Source: Acanthococcus lagerstroemiae (taxonomy: Eukaryota; Arthropoda; Insecta; Hemiptera; Eriococcidae). From it: a stretch of 64,000 nucleotides of DNA. The notes below the pieces were generated by a model that did not search any database, was not told the origin of the DNA, and saw nothing but the letters and a program-made list of their open reading frames with translations. The stretch spans positions 31,387,214 through 31,451,213 of the forward strand of contig CM063110.1 in assembly GCA_031841125.1 (NCBI GenBank), in the 5' to 3' direction. Position 1 is the first letter of the stretch. Every line of letters begins with the position of its first letter. This document shows, piece after piece, positions 24,101 to 31,709 of this stretch. The position numbers and the translations under genes are program-made.

Positions 24101-27100
24101 CTACTGAAAAACTATCAGAATTGAATGTGAATACGCTGTATAAGATAGAAAAATTAGAAAACTTAAAGAAAGCGATGAAAAGATTGAAATTAGATATAAA
24201 TAGGAATTAGTGAACTGAGATGACTACAAGGGAATGATTTTTGGAAGGAGGAATACAGAATAATCAACTCCCTCTCACACATCTAGCTGACTCAGACAGA
24301 ATAGACAGATGATTCTGTGTACTTCAGATGCCGAACTTAATAAGAAGAACTTCGATTTTTCTGCTTTCGGCTTTTCATTTTTTTGGACAGGTGTCGGAGG
24401 TGAAGACTGAACTTTCAGCATGTAGAACCGAAGAATGGGAATAGAAAAATACAAGAGCTATGTAAGAGCTCATGAGATCTTCCAAAGCTAGAAAAAATAT
24501 CAATAATTCTCAAGCTTTTTTTGTGCGTGTGTGGTAAAACAAAAAGCTGGAGATCACCCGAGGACTTTCTACCCTTCCAATTTCGTAACCCAGCTCTCGC
24601 TGACATTCGTTTCCTTCTTACTTGTTCTTTGCTTAGGTCCACGCACTTCACATTTTGCTATTTGATATCTACGATTAACTTTCTTGTCCCTCACTTGTGA
24701 GTTACCCCCTCCCCCCATGATATCTCGATAAAATGAGGAGCCTCAATTTCAAGTGGCCTGGAGTGGGTCTCACTTATTCTTAATAGTCATTTTTTGGCTC
24801 GTTGAAACATTCTCAGATCGGCTCCAATACAAGAAAGAAAAACTTTTAAACGGCATTCCCCACGGAGTTCATACCTTTAACGAGAACAACATTGTTTTTG
24901 AAAATTTGTTTTTCATTCTGCTCTGTGACTAACGTAAGTGGTATTATATCCGTCTTGCATCCTTGCCACATGGGTTCGATTCCCAGCACCGTAAAGTTAG
25001 TGAACGGGTTCTGTCTCTCCCCACAAACATCCTCATAAACCGAGTTGAGTGATCTTATTGCGTGTCGACGTGTTGTCGCTTATGTAAGAGTACAATGCAA
25101 CATATGTAAGTAGCGGAGAAAATAATGGTAAATGTTGCAGCGAGCAGCCAGCAGCTCACCTCTGCTTTCTCTACATGCCTCCCAACAACCTTCAACTGAA
25201 TCACAGATACATAATAGAAGCAACAAGCTTCCTCTATTCACCCACAAGTGTAACAGCGGACTCAATACCGTAACTGTCAACTACCATAATTGGATGCAAT
25301 TCAGCAAAAGGGAACCAACCAACATTTATAAACAAGATGAATTATTAGTATCGTTGGAAAGAGCGTAAAAAATAGAATTTTTCAAAATTTGGCCCCCGTT
25401 TCAAAAATGTGTACTCACGTTGAAAAAAGCTTATCAGTAAACGCTATGTCATATAGTTTTTACATGACTCTTGAACTTCGAATCACGTGTTCTCAAAAAA
25501 CAGATTTTGCCAGTTGGTTCCCTTTTGCTGAATAGCGTCCAATTACCCTTCCTCGTTAGCCCATGATCGCTCCTAATTTTTTAAATAATTTTTATATTAA
25601 GTAATAAAAAAGAAGATACAAAAAATTGATATGCTCCGGTTGTTGATGTCTCACCTGAAAGAAGAATTTTTGAAAGTTGACAGTAACAAGTCAAAAAATG
25701 ATTTTCTTTTTCATTTGGGAACTGTTTTAATCATGAAATTAAACCTTAAATCGTTTCATACATAGCCCCTTATCCTTTGGGTTCACAGGGGAAGTGATTT
25801 CGGGTAAAAGCTCTCCTGTGAAACCAAGGGGTTCAGGGTCAAGAACAAAACAAGAGCTCACACTTGACTTCAGCGACCAGAGCAAAGTCATATAGATACA
25901 CCAAGTCGTTCGACTCTCCATTTAACCAATGTTAAACTTCGTACGATAATTTATCCCGATAGCAGCGCTGGCAGCGTTCGACTGCCGTGAAATCAATGTA
26001 AACGTTGGGAGCCCTAACAAAGTTTTGCGTTTAACTCAATAACGGTCGAGTTTTATGAAAAAGTGAAAAGAACAAAATTTATTCTACCTGTTATTTTCTA
26101 TCAGGTAAGATCAGTTTCAAAATTTTACCCATAAAAATTTCGAATTTNNNNNNNNNNNNNNNNNNNNNNNNNNNNNNNNNNNNNNNNNNNNNNNNNNNNN
26201 NNNNNNNNNNNNNNNNNNNNNNNNNNNNNNNNNNNNNNNNNNNNNNNNNNNNNNNNNNNNNNNNNNNNNNNNNNNNNNNNNNNNNNNNNNNNNNNNNNNN
26301 NNNNNNNNNNNNNNNNNNNNNNNNNNNNNNNNNNNNNNNNNNNNNNNNNNNNNNNNNNNNNNNNNNNNNNNNNNNNNNNNNNNNNNNNNNNNNNNNNNNN
26401 NNNNNNNNNNNNNNNNNNNNNNNNNNNNNNNNNNNNNNNNNNNNNNNNNNNNNNNNNNNNNNNNNNNNNNNNNNNNNNNNNNNNNNNNNNNNNNNNNNNN
26501 NNNNNNNNNNNNNNNNNNNNNNNNNNNNNNNNNNNNNNNNNNNNNNNNNNNNNNNNNNNNNNNNNNNNNNNNNNNNNNNNNNNNNNNNNNNNNNNNNNNN
26601 NNNNNNNNNNNNNNNNNNNNNNNNNNNNNNNNNNNNNNNNNNNNNNNATTTACTCGCATTTGATGGGAAATTCCAAGGTGAATAAATTTAGCTCTTTCCG
26701 ATTTTTCATCAAAATTGATAGTTTTTGAGCTAATCCGCAAAAACGTAAAAATGTCCATATACGCGCAATGCAACCAAAGGAGTTCAGCGATAGCAGCGCG
26801 CTGGCATGACGGCAGAACGCGGAAACGCGCTAGTCGTCTAACTTGGTGTGTCTATATGACTTTGGACCAGAGCACCGCATTTTTGAAGAAAATAACATTT
26901 TGATTAGTAATTACAGACTTTAGAAAATATTAAAACGCGAATTTTTAAAGAACAATGTTATTTTTCTTAAGGATTTAAGCCCCTCGAGTGTACCTCAAGG
27001 TGATTCATTTTTGCACTTTTATCGAAATTTGAAAACGACTACAGCTCAAAAGTTGATAATCGAAAATAAATGAATGAATGGAAAATTTCGTCGCGATTAG

Positions 27101-29943
27101 AGGCCGTTTTAAGGTTCGGCTGATGTTCGATAACACTCCTTGGAACCATCGGAATCAATTAAATTAATCTCAATAACGATACGGATCAATATCCATAGAC
27201 GGAATTCCACACACGATGAATACCACTCGATAACGATATCAGTAACTGACATACGTCCTCATTAGATACAAGTCTGCCATTATTCTAATAAAATCGCAGA
27301 ATTCACTGACGTTCATCACTGTTATTAGTGGGTGTGATAAAACCGAGATAACGAAAGCAAACACTTGGGGAAAAATATGAATAATTGAATTTTCTCTCGC
27401 AAAAAGCAAAATGAGCGTCCTGCGCACGAATCAAGACTGAGGAAAACGGATTTGCAACTCAGAGGTTCAATGTAAATAGGGCTATACAGTTTCACACGTA
27501 GGGGCGGACTGCGGGTCGAAATTTCCGAATTTCCGAAAGGCCCCACATCATGAGGAGCTCCTCTGAGCATTTTGGGGCCAAAATTTGAAATACTGAGGCA
27601 GAAAAACTGATGAATTAGACAATGTGAAAGTAAAATAGAATTAGCAAACAGAATGAGAGAATATGGGGGCCTTTTTTGGGCAATCTTGGTAAGAGCCAAA
27701 TTGCCTCAGTTAATCCTCGTTCATATGGTGCAATCAATTCGCCATTTTGATAACAGAATATCAGTTCAAAAATATGTCATATTTCAAGTACTTCAAACGT
27801 ATTTGAAGTTCTCGAGATATGATAAATTGTTGAACTGATATTCTGCAATGAAAATGGCGGATTGATTGCGCCCATGGGAAATAATGTTAGAGCCCTAGTA
27901 TAAGTAAAGCACCTAGAACGACCGGGTATCGCAATACGCCATCTTTGGGGGTTCCGCGCCAGTCAATAACGAATTGATTAAAGTCTGGTCCAGTTAAGAA
28001 ACACAATTTTTTTCACGGCGCTGATAACGTGTTCTTGAACTTGTCTTTCCCCTCCAACTTTGATTATCGATATGTATTGCGGGTTGCAAATTATGTTTCT
28101 CAACTGGACCAGACTTTATGCGGAGCGTACCGCGTTATCAGTTAGCAGTTAGACATCGATAAGGCGGCTCTAAGGGAAGGTATAACAGACAGCCATTTTA
28201 ATTGCAAGAAATAGACAAACCTTGTGTTGAGAATGAGAAATCGTATACACATACATGCTTTTCTTGCAATCAAAAGGACTGTCCGTTCTACCTCCCCTTA
28301 GAGCCGCCGCAGCATCGACGAGCGTGGAACGCCTGAAGATGGCGTATCGCGATACTCGGGTGTCATAGGTGCTCTACTATAAGTCGTAAATATTAGTCCT
28401 GTTATTGTTAAGACACAGTTTGAGATGTGACCCCGATACCCAGACCACCAATTCTTGTACTGAGTACCAAATTAACACTTGTAGGGCTGCGATTTAATGG
28501 TAATACTTCAACTGAACCCCAACCACTGTCTACAGCTTACGAGAAAGGAAATTCGCCCATTACAACGCAAATGAAAAATAAAACTCAAGTGGTTTTCTTC
28601 AAATCGAAGCCTAACACCTGTATGCAAACAGGCAATGATAAAGCTAATTTGCCAACTACGATGTAAGAAGAGCAAAAAGATAAAAGTTGAATCGTCTTCT
28701 TCAAACCAACGGATCTTATCGGGAAACCACGAAGCACTCGATAGAAATAACTTTCAATACTTGATTTTCTGTCACGTGATGAGATGCATGCCGACGAGAA
28801 AGTCGTTTTTGGTTGGTCGACATGGAATTCAAAAAATAATATCTCGATCCACTCGCCTCACCAACGATTTCCACAAATAACTGGAAAAGCGGTGGTTAAC
28901 TGAATTTTATACTAGAACTCACCGGCTGTATTTGAGTATTGATTATTCCAAGCTTCAGGTAGAAGATGTAGGAAAACATCGCCCAGAAGTCCTCCAACAG
29001 CGAAACTAAGTAGCACTCTCAATGTCTTCGCACCCGCTAAAAAAAAAATTACATAAGTACATATTTACAATGGGGATAGTATCAGTGTTCTATATCAACT
29101 AACACGGCTTTTTTCTTCTTCCTTTTTCTTTTACTTAATTTAGTTTTTCAATTTTTTCCACTAGAGTAACTTCCGCCTCGCAGGCAAATGCCCAAGTAGT
29201 TTCTTCAAAAAACTACTTGATCCAGATAATCGATAGGCCATCACGCGTCTTCTGATACGTCTACTTTCCCAACATTTATAGTGTTAATTTATCATAATCA
29301 TTAATAAACGGGTACACTAACGTTTGTTGCCAATTAACTATTTCTGCGGTGTTATTGCATACAAAAAACAATATAATATTTAAACTTGTTCGCAAAATTA
29401 AACAGCGCGTATACTATTTCTTATTTTCATGAATTTTCGTTTCTGTTTGCATATGTTCACGAATTCTACCAGTTTGACAATGGGAAACAAATCAAAATTT
29501 TCGTTTCAAATTCGGATTGAAAAGTAATGTGATGTAAGTCTTCTTTAGCGTCAGTATTAACATTTGGTAGATGATATTTCAGGGCATTTCAGAAAAACAC
29601 CATACTATACTGAAATCATCCGAAAGTACAGTATTACGTTTACACAATATTAATGAGTTCGACTTTTCCATTTAATATTCATAGTAAAATGTAACGGATA
29701 TTTACTTCCTGTTTTCAATGTAGCCGTTTCATCTAATGGTATGATTATGAGCGGTAAGATTCCGCTCATTCCGACTAGAACGGACCCGAGCATTGACATC
29801 ACCCATGGCTGGTAATCGAGTGTTATTAACGAGAGGAAAGCAGGCATACTCGACATCCACGATTTTTCGATAGGATCCCAGAACATCGAGCTGATTCCAT
29901 AGGTGTCATTGTGTTCGACAGCCAAGTTTTCAACAATGGACAT
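50..29943 (-). CDS. ZIP13: ZIP13-type (SLC39A13-like) metal transporter, 4 exons, 3' end beyond left edge
   Basis: Spliced gene: exons 29943-29706, 29036-28923, 5119-4770, 170-50 (minus strand). Exon phases join without a break and give about 274 residues before the window ends. Membrane segments in order: one with GMSGILPLIIIPL (residues ~50-70), one with SFAVGGLLGDVFLHLLPEAW (~90-115), one with LWVLTGLLVFIIVEKMF (~130-150), then an acidic/basic loop of about 85 residues, and a segment with ANSIDNFTHGLAVGGS (~245-260). DNFTHGLA in place of HNFTDGLA is characteristic of ZIP13. The following HEIPHE metal-site motif must lie in an exon left of the window. Family knowledge: LIV-1-subfamily ZIPs act in Golgi/ER-vesicle membranes; mammalian ZIP13 moves zinc, and fly Zip99C has been reported to move iron into the secretory pathway. 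The start at 29943 is the first Met of the exon; an earlier noncoding exon is likely. Introns of about 0.67, 23.8 and 4.6 kb are filled with repeats. Confidence 0.92.
1306..1680. repeat. Two-copy tandem duplication, ~206-bp period
   Basis: The stretch around 1321 (CTTTAGGCCCGAAATGC, ACATAAAATGTTCC, AAAAAAGATCCAACACAACT) recurs at about 1527 with scattered substitutions. Both copies continue into a CGAGATAATCG segment. The units are diverged and no protein reads through them. Confidence 0.7.
1695..1970 (+). mobile_element. hAT-like MITE relative (CAGTGGCGTAGCC family), right end damaged
   Basis: Left end CAGTGGCGTAGCCGGGAG. The body (TGTAAAATATGCAAAAATGA, then AATTTTACCTTCATTTTTAT) matches the complete copy at 39506-39769 and the copy at 31364-31642. 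The expected inverted right end is missing; the body instead seems to turn back on itself near 1930. Confidence 0.7.
2565..2698 (-). mobile_element. Partial hAT-like MITE (AGGGACGTACCGA family)
   Basis: Shares TTTCCCAACTGCTGAG, the G-rich tract and the CGGTACGTCCCT end with the copies at 11037-11269 and 41791-42060. The other terminus is absent. Confidence 0.6.
3196..3600. repeat. Isolated unit of the 225-bp degenerate repeat
   Basis: Carries CCATAAGACCCTTTAAG and GACTTTTTCAGACTTTTCGA, the same phrases as the tandem block at 49720-50800. Confidence 0.5.
4770..5119 (-). CDS. ZIP13: ZIP13-like exon 3 (third membrane segment and loop)
   Basis: 350 nt, phase 1 in and phase 0 out, donor CAC|GTGAGT. 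Encodes HPSLYCGLWVLTGLLVF and IIVEKMF, then a charged cytosolic loop rich in D/E and S/K and lacking the histidine clusters of many ZIPs, ending KKPSNIH. The acceptor is a CAGCAG tandem, so the exon can start at 5119 or 5116, which adds or drops one alanine. Confidence 0.93.
5246..5415 (+). pseudogene. Mariner-type transposase C-terminal remnant
   Basis: Reads LHMGGKRSSTDEEAKGEVEK then WAKELTGDFFEADIKELIS. After a one-base frame slip near 5366-5369 it continues RLHTCIERDGDYVEK and a stop at 5413-5415. The pattern GGKxFSSDEEVK, FYxxGIxKLxxR, CIxxxGDYVEK-stop is the end of mariner transposases, known to me from family knowledge. The N-terminal and DDD catalytic parts are absent. The local base composition is more GC-rich than the flanks. 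Confidence 0.8.
5640..6860. repeat. GATCCGTGATTCGAATCA-rich repeat interrupted by a LINE
   Basis: Phrases such as GTGATCCGGATC and GATCCGTGATTC recur at 5640-5754 and again at 6720-6860. The jockey-like insertion lies between them, so the two flanks were probably one repeat. Confidence 0.5.
5770..6618 (+). mobile_element. 5'-truncated jockey-like non-LTR retrotransposon
   Basis: Encodes the second half of a reverse transcriptase in broken frames: MAMFADDTAILST (FADD catalytic box), then NWRIKVNAANSKHAVFT, YLGITLDSKLNWSAH, LVYNSVVKPTWTYG, and the C-terminal ENKALRTMVGAYR region. It ends in AATAAACTGAAAAAATGAA. It is flanked by a perfect 15-bp duplication, ATCTGAATTTTGATG, at 5755-5769 and 6619-6633. 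Frameshifts occur near 5990-6040, and a stop codon near 6222 interrupts the reading frame. Confidence 0.93.
6634..8614. other. Intronic DNA without recognised features
   Basis: Apart from the repeat phrases up to 6860, I see no coding pattern, RNA gene or repeat end. Confidence 0.5.
8615..8700. repeat. 86-bp near-perfect hairpin (mini-MITE or foldback RNA)
   Basis: Arms GAGGAGCTATCTGTCAAAAG...GGTGTCCATTC and GAATGGACGCCC...TTAACAGATAACTCCTC pair over about 31 bp with three transitions, around a loop of about 15 bp. Confidence 0.75.
8701..11036. other. Intronic DNA without recognised features
   Basis: Short random open frames only, none with a recognisable motif. A poly-A tract lies at about 10814-10830. 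Confidence 0.5.
11037..11269. mobile_element. hAT-like MITE, AGGGACGTACCGA family
   Basis: Ends CAGGGACGTACCGA and TACCGGTAGGTCCCTC are inverted. The flanks ACTGCATG (11029-11036) and ATTGCGTG (11270-11277) form an imperfect 8-bp duplication (6/8). The body includes TTTCCCAACTGCTGAG as in other copies. Confidence 0.7.
11270..13954. other. Intronic DNA, one small hairpin
   Basis: GGACCAAGGTACAATAAAGG and CTTTGTACCTTGGTTC form a short hairpin at 11279-11316. Otherwise nothing recognised. Confidence 0.5.
13955..15000. repeat. Degenerate minisatellite, ~47-bp unit
   Basis: The unit centred on GAATTTCATCGGAAATCTTC and GGGAAAAATCTCCGATGAT recurs about every 45-48 bp (e.g. 14417, 14464, 14511, 14558, 14605, 14650, 14695, 14743, 14788), about 20 copies in all. 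Short open frames across it are by-products of the repeat. Confidence 0.85.
15001..17744. other. Intronic DNA without genes
   Basis: 15120-15490 is rich in TTTTGATAAGTTTT/TCTTAAC phrases like the GACTTTT repeats. Two related copies of AAAATGAGTTCA-type text lie at 16769 and 16897. No coding recognised. Confidence 0.5.
17745..18325. repeat. Foldback element with ~170-250-bp arms
   Basis: The left arm carries GTGTTTTTAGAAGGTAAAAT, GGCAAAATGGGGTAAAATGC, AGATACTATGTTTTCAAAG and TTTTTGGCATCAGTT. The right arm (18160-18325) carries the reverse complement of each in reverse order. A partial direct copy of the middle lies at 18045-18140. Confidence 0.75.
18326..20529. other. Intronic DNA without recognised features
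   Basis: C-rich tract at 18484-18493. No coding, RNA or repeat boundaries recognised. Confidence 0.5.
20530..20850. repeat. Dispersed repeat copy A
   Basis: Contains GATTGCAGCCACGCAGCAAA, ATGAGCACATGGCTAGA, ATGTCCATGGAAATGTG and CACTGAACTGAATTGTGA. The same order occurs at 23505-23600 (partial) and 23680-23860. Confidence 0.75.
21110..23134. mobile_element. Non-autonomous hAT-like element, 2.0 kb
   Basis: Termini TAGGGATAAGCAACCGG and CCGGTTGCTCATCCCTA are inverted. The 8-bp flanks CTTCTAAC (21102-21109) and CTTCCAAC (23135-23142) match 7/8, the hAT signature. Both ends are packed with AACCAGTTA/GGTTAACC phrases, as in the subterminal repeats of hAT elements. An internal inverted repeat links 21216-21300 with 21880-21945. 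No transposase coding is left. Confidence 0.88.
21949..22159. mobile_element. 211-bp MITE nested in the hAT-like element
   Basis: Ends TCCCGATCGGCAAG and (reverse) TCCCTATGGGCAAA, flanked by TATA at 21945-21948 and 22160-22163. The uninterrupted version of the target is visible in the inverted arm near 21200. Dense TGTCGA/TTCGACA motifs fill the body. Confidence 0.85.
23232..23486. mobile_element. Second copy of the GTGTTGGAAGAACG MITE
   Basis: Left TTCGGATGTTGGAAGAATGA, right TTCTTCCAACACGGGTCCGA, inverted. Between them are repeats of GAGAACAAGAACG like the copy at 20889. Confidence 0.78.
23505..23860. repeat. Dispersed repeat copies B and C
   Basis: 23513-23570 repeats the CTGCAGACTGCAGTCACACA and ATGAGCACATGGC phrases. 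23680-23860 repeats the full copy A text including TTCCATGGAAATGTGGACC. Confidence 0.7.
23868..24140 (+). mobile_element. Retroelement fragment (poly-A family), copy 1
   Basis: Matches the minus-strand copy at 36252-36597 over the phrases TGGAGATGCGTCTCCA, ACCACAATTATGATGGCAAC and GAAAAACTATCAGAATTGAA. An open frame (VNNNSG, KLSEL) is shared by both copies, suggesting a LINE ORF piece; I do not recognise the family. Confidence 0.65.
24200..25286. other. Intronic DNA with a possible tRNA-like SINE piece
   Basis: Near 24950-25000 the phrase ATGGGTTCGATTCCCAGCAC looks like a pol III B box. No convincing A box or target duplication, so I leave it unassigned. Confidence 0.35.
25287..25545. mobile_element. 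259-bp MITE with ~33-bp inverted ends
   Basis: Both ends read TAATTGGA..ATTCAGC then AAAAGGGAACCAAC inward, about 31/33 identical in inverted orientation. No coding inside. Confidence 0.85.
25546..27722. other. Intronic DNA around the assembly gap
   Basis: CAAAGTCATATAGATACACC (25885) recurs inverted near 26845, so the gap sits between inverted relatives. No coding recognised. Confidence 0.5.
26148..26647. other. Assembly gap, 500 N
   Basis: Exactly 500 consecutive N, a typical placeholder length, so the true gap size is unknown. Confidence 0.98.
27723..27876. mobile_element. 154-bp palindromic MITE
   Basis: GCAATCAATTCGCCATTTT and CAGAATATCAGTTCAA on the left recur inverted on the right as TTGAACTGATATTCTG and AAAATGGCGGATTGATTGC. 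Confidence 0.85.
27979..28118. mobile_element. 140-bp palindromic MITE (nested)
   Basis: Arms TAAAGTCTGGTCCAGTTAAG and AACTGGACCAGACTTTA are inverted over about 31 bp with three differences. Confidence 0.85.
28163..28308. mobile_element. 146-bp palindromic MITE (nested)
   Basis: Arms GGCGGCTCTAAGGGAAGGTA and CCTCCCCTTAGAGCCGCC are inverted over about 48 bp, continuing to TTGCAAGAAA/TTTCTTGCAA. Confidence 0.85.
28384..28922. other. End of ZIP13-like intron 2 next to the exon 2 donor
   Basis: No repeats or coding recognised. Confidence 0.5.
28923..29036 (-). CDS. ZIP13: ZIP13-like exon 2 (second membrane segment)
   Basis: Preceded by TTTTTTTTAG and followed by GTGAGT. 114 nt, phase 1 in and phase 1 out. 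Encodes GAKTLRVLLSFAVGG followed by LLGDVFLHLLPEAWNNQ, the most conserved block of the family. Confidence 0.93.
29037..29705. other. Intron 1 of the ZIP13-like gene
   Basis: AT-rich. Small hairpin CAAGTAGTTTC/AAACTACTTG at 29193-29219. Nothing else seen. Confidence 0.7.
29706..29943 (-). CDS. ZIP13: ZIP13-like exon 1 (start codon, first membrane segment)
   Basis: Starts MSIVENLAVEHNDTYG and contains PWVMSMLGSVLVGMSG, the first ZIP membrane helix. The donor reads GGAA|GTAAAT and leaves phase 1. Upstream on the minus strand, a pyrimidine-rich stretch ending in CAAG near 29964 could be the acceptor of a 5'UTR exon; this is inference. Confidence 0.9.
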
Positions 29944-30595
29944 ATTTGCAGAATAATTGAGTACTTGAAGAAATGAAAGAAAAAACAAACTACAAGGAAA
30001 GAGGGACTTTTAAGATTACTATGAATGCTTCTTACACCGCACAGTAATCTTAATGGAAAATTAGGATAGAAACGCGATGGGTTACTTTCCTATATTACAT
30101 CGTCAGAAACCCGTAACGAAACTTAAAAGTTTTCTGTTCGAGTATTTATCGGTGGTATGAGTAAGAACACTTCATTTTAATCAATCCAACTGGAACAGTA
30201 AAACACTTCGAAATTATGACAGTAAGACCATAACCGAAACTGAACGCGCACATACCTTCTCTACTCAACTCCTGAATCTACGATCAACATTATCGTAAAG
30301 CAAAAATCATCCCATGTGAGTCTTTTGTTTTCAAAATAAAACGAAACACAAGCACAGATTAAAAATGTTAGAATAACCCCAATTGTTTACTCCGTTCAAA
30401 CAGTGCATCCATTTTCAGGATTCCAAATCAGTGCTACCAAATGGAAAAGTTGAACAGAAATTGAAACTGCTAGAGCTTGATTTGCGCCGTACCCAGTGCC
30501 GATCGAGCCCCAGAGTATTTTTCTTTTTTCTTACTTAAAATGAGCTAGCTTTAAATCAGGATCAGAGCACTACAGTTAGGCAAGCGCCTTCTGGT
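29944..30595. other. Region upstream of the ZIP13-like start
   Basis: Presumably contains promoter and 5'UTR, but I see no clear TATA box or initiator and cannot place a transcription start. Confidence 0.4.
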
Positions 30596-31709
30596 CATGG
30601 TCAGTGATGTTAGACAAAACGATTTGTCATTTTGTCAGACGAGCATTTCATTTTTGTCGTTGTGTCACGAGTTTTGTCATGTTTGGAATTCTGCCATTTT
30701 GTTTTTTCATGATTTTGTTATGTCTTTATATTAGGACAAGATTATTTTGTAATTTTGCTAAATCATTTTGTCAAAATGTCAATACCTATCAATTTACCAG
30801 TATTTCTACGTATACCTACAACCCAACTCCATCAATTACTATATCTAATATTAATCCAACAAAGGTTGCATAGTAGTCAATAACTACATTTTGAAAATTA
30901 AAGAACTTGAGCTTCCCATAAACCATCCAGCAGGACAGCAGTAGTTATATTGCTGTCTGGCGGCGAAGTTGAAATTCCAAAACTGACTTCAGTTGTTTTC
31001 AAGGGAGGTTCTCCGAATTATTACTGATGTGAAAAGATAAAGAATATAACCAATAACAATAGCAACTTACTGAGTTTCCCTTTGAATGTAAGAATAAGAG
31101 CAAAAGATAAAATGAAAAAAGTAAGACAGCAAGAAGGTCAGGCGTGTTAATATGAAACAAATAGTCTTTTCGAGTATTTAATATTTACCATTTACATTAT
31201 TACCTGTGAGAACTACAAAGAAGAACTCGTGGTTTTTATTTCTGTTTCTTATATAATGCGAACCAAAGAAAATTTTTTTGTCATTTTGTTTCGTTATTTG
31301 ATTCATTTCTTGTTATATTTCCATTTTGTCATATGACAAATCTGATATAAATGGTTTTATCATCAGTCGCGTAGCCAGGATTTTCGCAAAAGGGGGAGGG
31401 GCGAAGCAAGATTTTCAAGGGAGAAAAGGTCGAAAATTGAGGTTTTTTAAAAAATGGCCGATATTAGAAAACTATTCTACGAAAAATGAAGGTAAAATCA
31501 CTGTTCGAGCAAGAACTTTTCGAAAAAACGTGTTTTAATGGCGAAAAATTGCTCATCTTTGCCATATTTTGCATTCAATTTCAGGTGCCTTGGGGGGGGG
31601 GGAATTTTCCCCCTTCGCCCCCCCACTTTGGTTACGCTACTGTATAATCATTACGACAAAATTTCTAAAATTCAATTGTCATTTTGTTTTGTTATGTCTA
31701 ACAACATTG
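30596..31709. mobile_element. Non-autonomous hAT-like element, 1.1 kb
   Basis: Flanked by a perfect 8-bp duplication CTTCTGGT (30588-30595 and 31710-31717). Near-terminal GTTAGACAAAAC and (reverse) GTTAGACATAAC are inverted. Subterminal TTTTGTCAT phrases are repeated at both ends. No transposase coding. It contains the MITE at 31364-31642. Confidence 0.88.
31364..31642. mobile_element. CAGTGGCGTAGCC-family MITE nested in the 1.1-kb element
   Basis: Left CAGTCGCGTAGCCAGGATTT, right GGTTACGCTACTG, inverted. The body is the reverse complement of the copies at 1695 and 39506. Confidence 0.85.

Larger units (their letters stand above)
27897..28383. mobile_element. ~490-bp foldback element carrying two smaller palindromes
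   Basis: Outer arms share GCACCTA and TATCGCAATACGCCATCTT inverted with AAGATGGCGTATCGCGATA and TAGGTGC. Inside lie the palindromes 27979-28118 and 28163-28308. Confidence 0.8.
5120..28922. other. Intron 2 of the ZIP13-like gene (~23.8 kb)
   Basis: Bounded by matching-phase donor (GTGAGT at 28922) and acceptor (CAG at 5120). No further ZIP13 coding is needed between the two exons, so the whole interval is intronic. It holds most of the left-hand repeats listed separately and the 500-N gap. Confidence 0.85.

Noticed and set aside
24925..25030. Second tRNA-derived SINE family
   Set aside because: Only a B-box-like GGTTCGATTCC is convincing; no clear A box, body match or flanking duplication.
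26117..26773. Long open frame of 218 codons on the minus strand
   Set aside because: It consists almost entirely of the 500 N of the assembly gap; the real sequence on either side is short and unremarkable.
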